This document shows, one piece after another, positions 51,008 through 53,463 of a DNA stretch of 53,463 nucleotides; position 1 is the stretch's first letter, and every line of letters begins with the position of its first letter. The translations under genes were made by a program, and so were the position numbers. The notes beneath the pieces were generated by a model. That model worked only from the letters and a program-made list of their open reading frames with translations, made no database searches and was not told the origin of the DNA. Source of the DNA: Nitriliruptoraceae bacterium (GTDB taxonomy: Bacteria; Actinomycetota; Nitriliruptoria; Nitriliruptorales; Nitriliruptoraceae); NCBI GenBank assembly GCA_007121785.1, contig SKJX01000109.1, positions 1 through 53,463 on the forward strand, in the 5' to 3' direction.

Positions 51008-53463
51008 TCACCGGCTCCCCCGCCCGAACTCGCTCGCCTGCAGCCCGCTCGGCCGGCCGACATCCGCGCGTTCGTGCGGGGCCGGGGTCCCCGATTCGGC
51101 CAACGCGTCGTCGAGCCAGCCCTCCTGCCAGGCCCGCCACAACCGCGACAGGTCCCACGCACGGGTCCCGGTGACCGTCGCACCCAGCCGGCCCCGGCGG
51201 GTGATCCGCCCCTCGGCCACCAGCAACCACGCGTGCAGCACCGTCCACGCACAGGCGTCCAACGAGCGTTCGAAGTAGGTGGTCTGGGTCTGGCCGGTGC
51301 GGTCGTCCAACGACAGGAACAGCACGCGCTGGCCGGAACGCTGCGCCGGTGACTGGATCGCCACCTTCACCCCGGCCACCCGCACCGTCGACTGGGTCGC
51401 CGCCGCCGGCAGGTCGCAGGCCCGGGTGACGCCGAGCACCTCGAACAGCGGCTCGTAGAAGCTGGCCACGTGCCGGGTCACGTCCAACCCGGTCGAGGCA
51501 AGCTCCGAACGCACCCGGTCGGCATCACCGTCGGCGGGCAGCTCCGGCTCGTGATCGGCCGACAGATCGAGCCGCGCCTGCTCCGCCCGCGGCTCGTCAC
51601 CGCGCCGTCGCCGCGTCGCGCGGTCGCGCCACAGCTCCTCCACCGTCAGGGCCAACGCACGACGTCCGGACGGACCACCTCGACGTCCCACCCCGGCGAG
51701 CTGGTCGAGCGCCCCCGCGTCCACCAGCGCGACCGCGGTCGGTCGCGACAGCCCGCCCCGCTCGCGCAGGTCGGCCAGCGAGGTGAACGGCCGCCGGGCC
51801 ACCACCGTCTCCAGCTCCGCCTGGGTGATCCCGGCGACGTCCTGCAGACCGACCCGGACCGCGTAGCGGTAGCCGTCGCCGGCGTCGCCAGCGTCCCAGC
51901 CGGTCGGTGACCGCGGCCGGTCGGCGGCCTCGGGCCACGTCCAGCCAGGCGGCAGCGTGCGGACCGCGTCATCCGTCCGGCCCGCAGCCGCCGCCCGCGT
52001 CGCCGCGGTCAGGCCGAGATGGTGGTCGGCCAGGCCACGGTCGACCACCTCGACGCGGTAGTCGGCCAGGGCGCGGTTGACGTCCGGGGGCAGCACCGCG
52101 ATGCCGAACAGCCGGCACTCATCGAGCAGCATCCGCCGCGGGTACATCCCAGGGTCGTGGGTCAGCAGCCCGGCGGCGAACTCCGGGAACACGTGCGCCT
52201 TGAGGAACGCGGACCGTTCGGTCGGCACCGCGAACGCAGCCGCGTGCGCCTTGCAGAACCCGAACGACGCGAACGAGGCCAGCTGCTCCCAGACCGCCTG
52301 CGCGTCGGCGTCGGCCAGCCCGCGCATCCGGGCACGGGCGAGCACCCACGCCCCGATACGCGGGTGCTCACGCTCGTCGGCGAGCTTGCGACGCAGCAGG
52401 TCGGCGTAGGCCAGGTCGCAGCCGGTCAGCGCCGCCAGCACCCCCATGACCTGCTCGTGGTAGACGATCACGCCGTAGGTCTCGGCGAGCACCGGCGTCA
52501 GCGACGGATGCGCGTAGACGACCGGCTCGTCGCCGTGGCGTCGGGCCACGTAGGGGCTGACCATGTCGGCCTTGACCGGCCCGGGTCGGAACAGCGAGAT
52601 CTCCGTGATCAGGTCCCCGAACCGGTCCGGCTGGAGCCGGCCGAGCAGCTCGCGCTGGCCCGGCGACTCGATCTGGAACATCCCCACCGAGTGGGTCGAG
52701 CGGATCAGCGCGTAGGCATCCGGGTCGTCGTGGCCGACGTGATCGAGCGACAGCCGGCCTTTCGCGTCGCGGCCGACCGAGGTGGGGTCCGGCTCGCGGG
52801 TCGGCGGCGCATCAGCCGTACCGTTGACCAGGTCCAGGCAGTGCCGCATCGCCGACAGCATCCGCACCCCCAGCACGTCCAGCTTGAGCAGCCCGAGGTC
52901 GGCGACGTCGTCCTTGTCGAACTGGCTCATCAGGTAGCCGTGGGCGGAGCGCTCCAACGGCGTGCGGGTGGCCAGGTCGACGTCGCCGAGCAGGATCCCG
53001 CAGGGGTGCATCGCCACGTGGCGGGGGAAGCCATCGATGCGCTCGACCACGTCGAACAGCGTCGCCAACTGCCCGGCGTCGAGGTTGGAGCGTTGGAGCT
53101 CCGGCAGCTGGTCGAGGTGGGAACGGACGTCGCGGGCCCGGGCGTGGCGGAAACCCTTGGCGATCGTGTCGAGCTCCTCCGCCGGCAGCCCCAGCACCTT
53201 GCCGACCTCACGGACCGCCATCTTGGCCTGGAAGGTCTCCAGCATCGCGACGCAGGCGGTGCGCTCCTCCCCGAACCGGGCCATCACCAGGTCGTAGACG
53301 TCCTCGCGACGGTGGGATTCCACGTCCAGGTCGATGTCGGGCAGCTCGTCGCGGTAGGGGTTCATGAACCGCTCGAACGCGAGGTCGTTGGCGATCGGGT
53401 CGACGTCGCTGATCCGCAGCGCGTAACAGACCAGGCTGCCGGCGGCCGACCCGCGGCAGGCGA
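51008..53463 (-). CDS. dnaE2: Second DnaE-type DNA polymerase III alpha, probably error-prone DnaE2 (partial, 5' end outside window)
   Basis: The window holds the last ~817 residues. It enters at RGSAAGSLVCYALRISDVDP, then FERFMNPYRDELPDIDLDVE with the catalytic aspartates, IVYHEQVMGVLA, SFASFGFCKAHAAAFA, a helix-hairpin-helix region (RRPFTSLADLRERGGLSRP) and an OB-like C-terminus (VRVAGVKVAIQSPAQRSGQ). It is clearly a different paralogue from dnaE at 11140, and FCKAHAAAFA with the short C-terminus fits DnaE2/ImuC, the translesion enzyme that works with ImuB in SOS mutagenesis. No imuA or imuB is visible here. The PHP domain and promoter lie outside the window. Confidence 0.88.
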   Translation of the reverse strand, partial: ACRGSAAGSLVCYALRISDVDPIANDLAFERFMNPYRDELPDIDLDVESHRREDVYDLVMARFGEERTACVAMLETFQAKMAVREVGKVLGLPAEELDTIAKGFRHARARDVRSHLDQLPELQRSNLDAGQLATLFDVVERIDGFPRHVAMHPCGILLGDVDLATRTPLERSAHGYLMSQFDKDDVADLGLLKLDVLGVRMLSAMRHCLDLVNGTADAPPTREPDPTSVGRDAKGRLSLDHVGHDDPDAYALIRSTHSVGMFQIESPGQRELLGRLQPDRFGDLITEISLFRPGPVKADMVSPYVARRHGDEPVVYAHPSLTPVLAETYGVIVYHEQVMGVLAALTGCDLAYADLLRRKLADEREHPRIGAWVLARARMRGLADADAQAVWEQLASFASFGFCKAHAAAFAVPTERSAFLKAHVFPEFAAGLLTHDPGMYPRRMLLDECRLFGIAVLPPDVNRALADYRVEVVDRGLADHHLGLTAATRAAAAGRTDDAVRTLPPGWTWPEAADRPRSPTGWDAGDAGDGYRYAVRVGLQDVAGITQAELETVVARRPFTSLADLRERGGLSRPTAVALVDAGALDQLAGVGRRGGPSGRRALALTVEELWRDRATRRRRGDEPRAEQARLDLSADHEPELPADGDADRVRSELASTGLDVTRHVASFYEPLFEVLGVTRACDLPAAATQSTVRVAGVKVAIQSPAQRSGQRVLFLSLDDRTGQTQTTYFERSLDACAWTVLHAWLLVAEGRITRRGRLGATVTGTRAWDLSRLWRAWQEGWLDDALAESGTPAPHERADVGRPSGLQASEFGRGSR

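Noticed and set aside
47698-53463. Complete ImuA-ImuB-DnaE2 mutasome cassette
   Set aside because: The Y-family polymerase keeps all catalytic acids (DinB, not ImuB), no imuA is visible, and a HAD gene and others separate it from the second DnaE.

Overview
The window is a high-GC (about 70% by eye) chromosomal segment of an actinomycete-type bacterium. Several things point to Actinomycetota. The gene order ileS / TraR-like zinc finger / lspA / rluD / dnaE / hisD and the order ftsZ-pgeF-yggS-sepF-yggT-divIVA are typical of the phylum. The ileS leader is a T-box of the ultrashort stem I type known from actinobacteria. DUF2510 and DUF3040 proteins are present, and GTG starts with 4-nt GTGA/ATGA overlaps are very common. 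MurE carries a DNPR motif, which predicts meso-diaminopimelate peptidoglycan. Acidic tails on LspA, FtsI and DivIVA would fit a deep-branching halo/alkali-tolerant lineage such as Nitriliruptoria, but that placement is only a guess. Most of the window is ordinary core genome.

Layout. 1-11 kb: histidine and tryptophan biosynthesis on the minus strand (hisD-C-B-H, then hisA-F, then hisI-trpE-trpC). It is interrupted twice by plus-strand genes: an ABC ATPase with unusual motifs at 6.1-7.2 kb, and a DUF2510 membrane protein plus a zinc-ribbon protein at 3.0-4.4 kb. 11-17 kb: replicative polymerase dnaE, rluD, lspA and a TraR/DksA-type zinc finger, all minus. 17.2-21.3 kb: plus-strand T-box, ileS and a HExxH membrane protein. 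21.3-39.7 kb: one long minus-strand division and cell-wall (dcw) cluster, mraZ-rsmH-ftsL-ftsI-murE-murF-mraY-ftsW-murG-murC-murB-ftsQ-ftsZ-pgeF-yggS-sepF-yggT-divIVA plus a small membrane protein. It starts at a clear promoter overlapped by MraZ-type repeats. murD is missing from its usual place between mraY and ftsW.

39.7-45.4 kb: a tetR gene whose 3' end is duplicated in a 26-bp tandem repeat, then a divergent moxR-DUF58-transglutaminase operon. 45.4-53.5 kb: a looser region with DUF3040, a crotonase lacking one usual catalytic Glu, a Cys-rich protein, DNA polymerase IV with a LexA-type palindrome upstream, a frameshifted VOC-family gene, a HAD phosphatase, a small C-terminally anchored protein, and a DnaE-type polymerase (probably DnaE2) cut off by the window end.

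How the genes work together: the mur genes make lipid II precursors, the fts/sepF/divIVA genes build the division and polar growth machinery, and MraZ probably controls the cluster. ileS is predicted to respond to uncharged tRNA-Ile. dinB and the second DnaE suggest an SOS-type mutagenic repair capacity. I see no CRISPR array, prophage, insertion sequence, rRNA or tRNA. I found no clearly new multi-gene system; the most unusual items are the degenerate ABC ATPase inside the his locus, the missing murD, the frameshifted VOC gene, the duplicated tetR 3' end and the uncharacterised Cys-rich protein.
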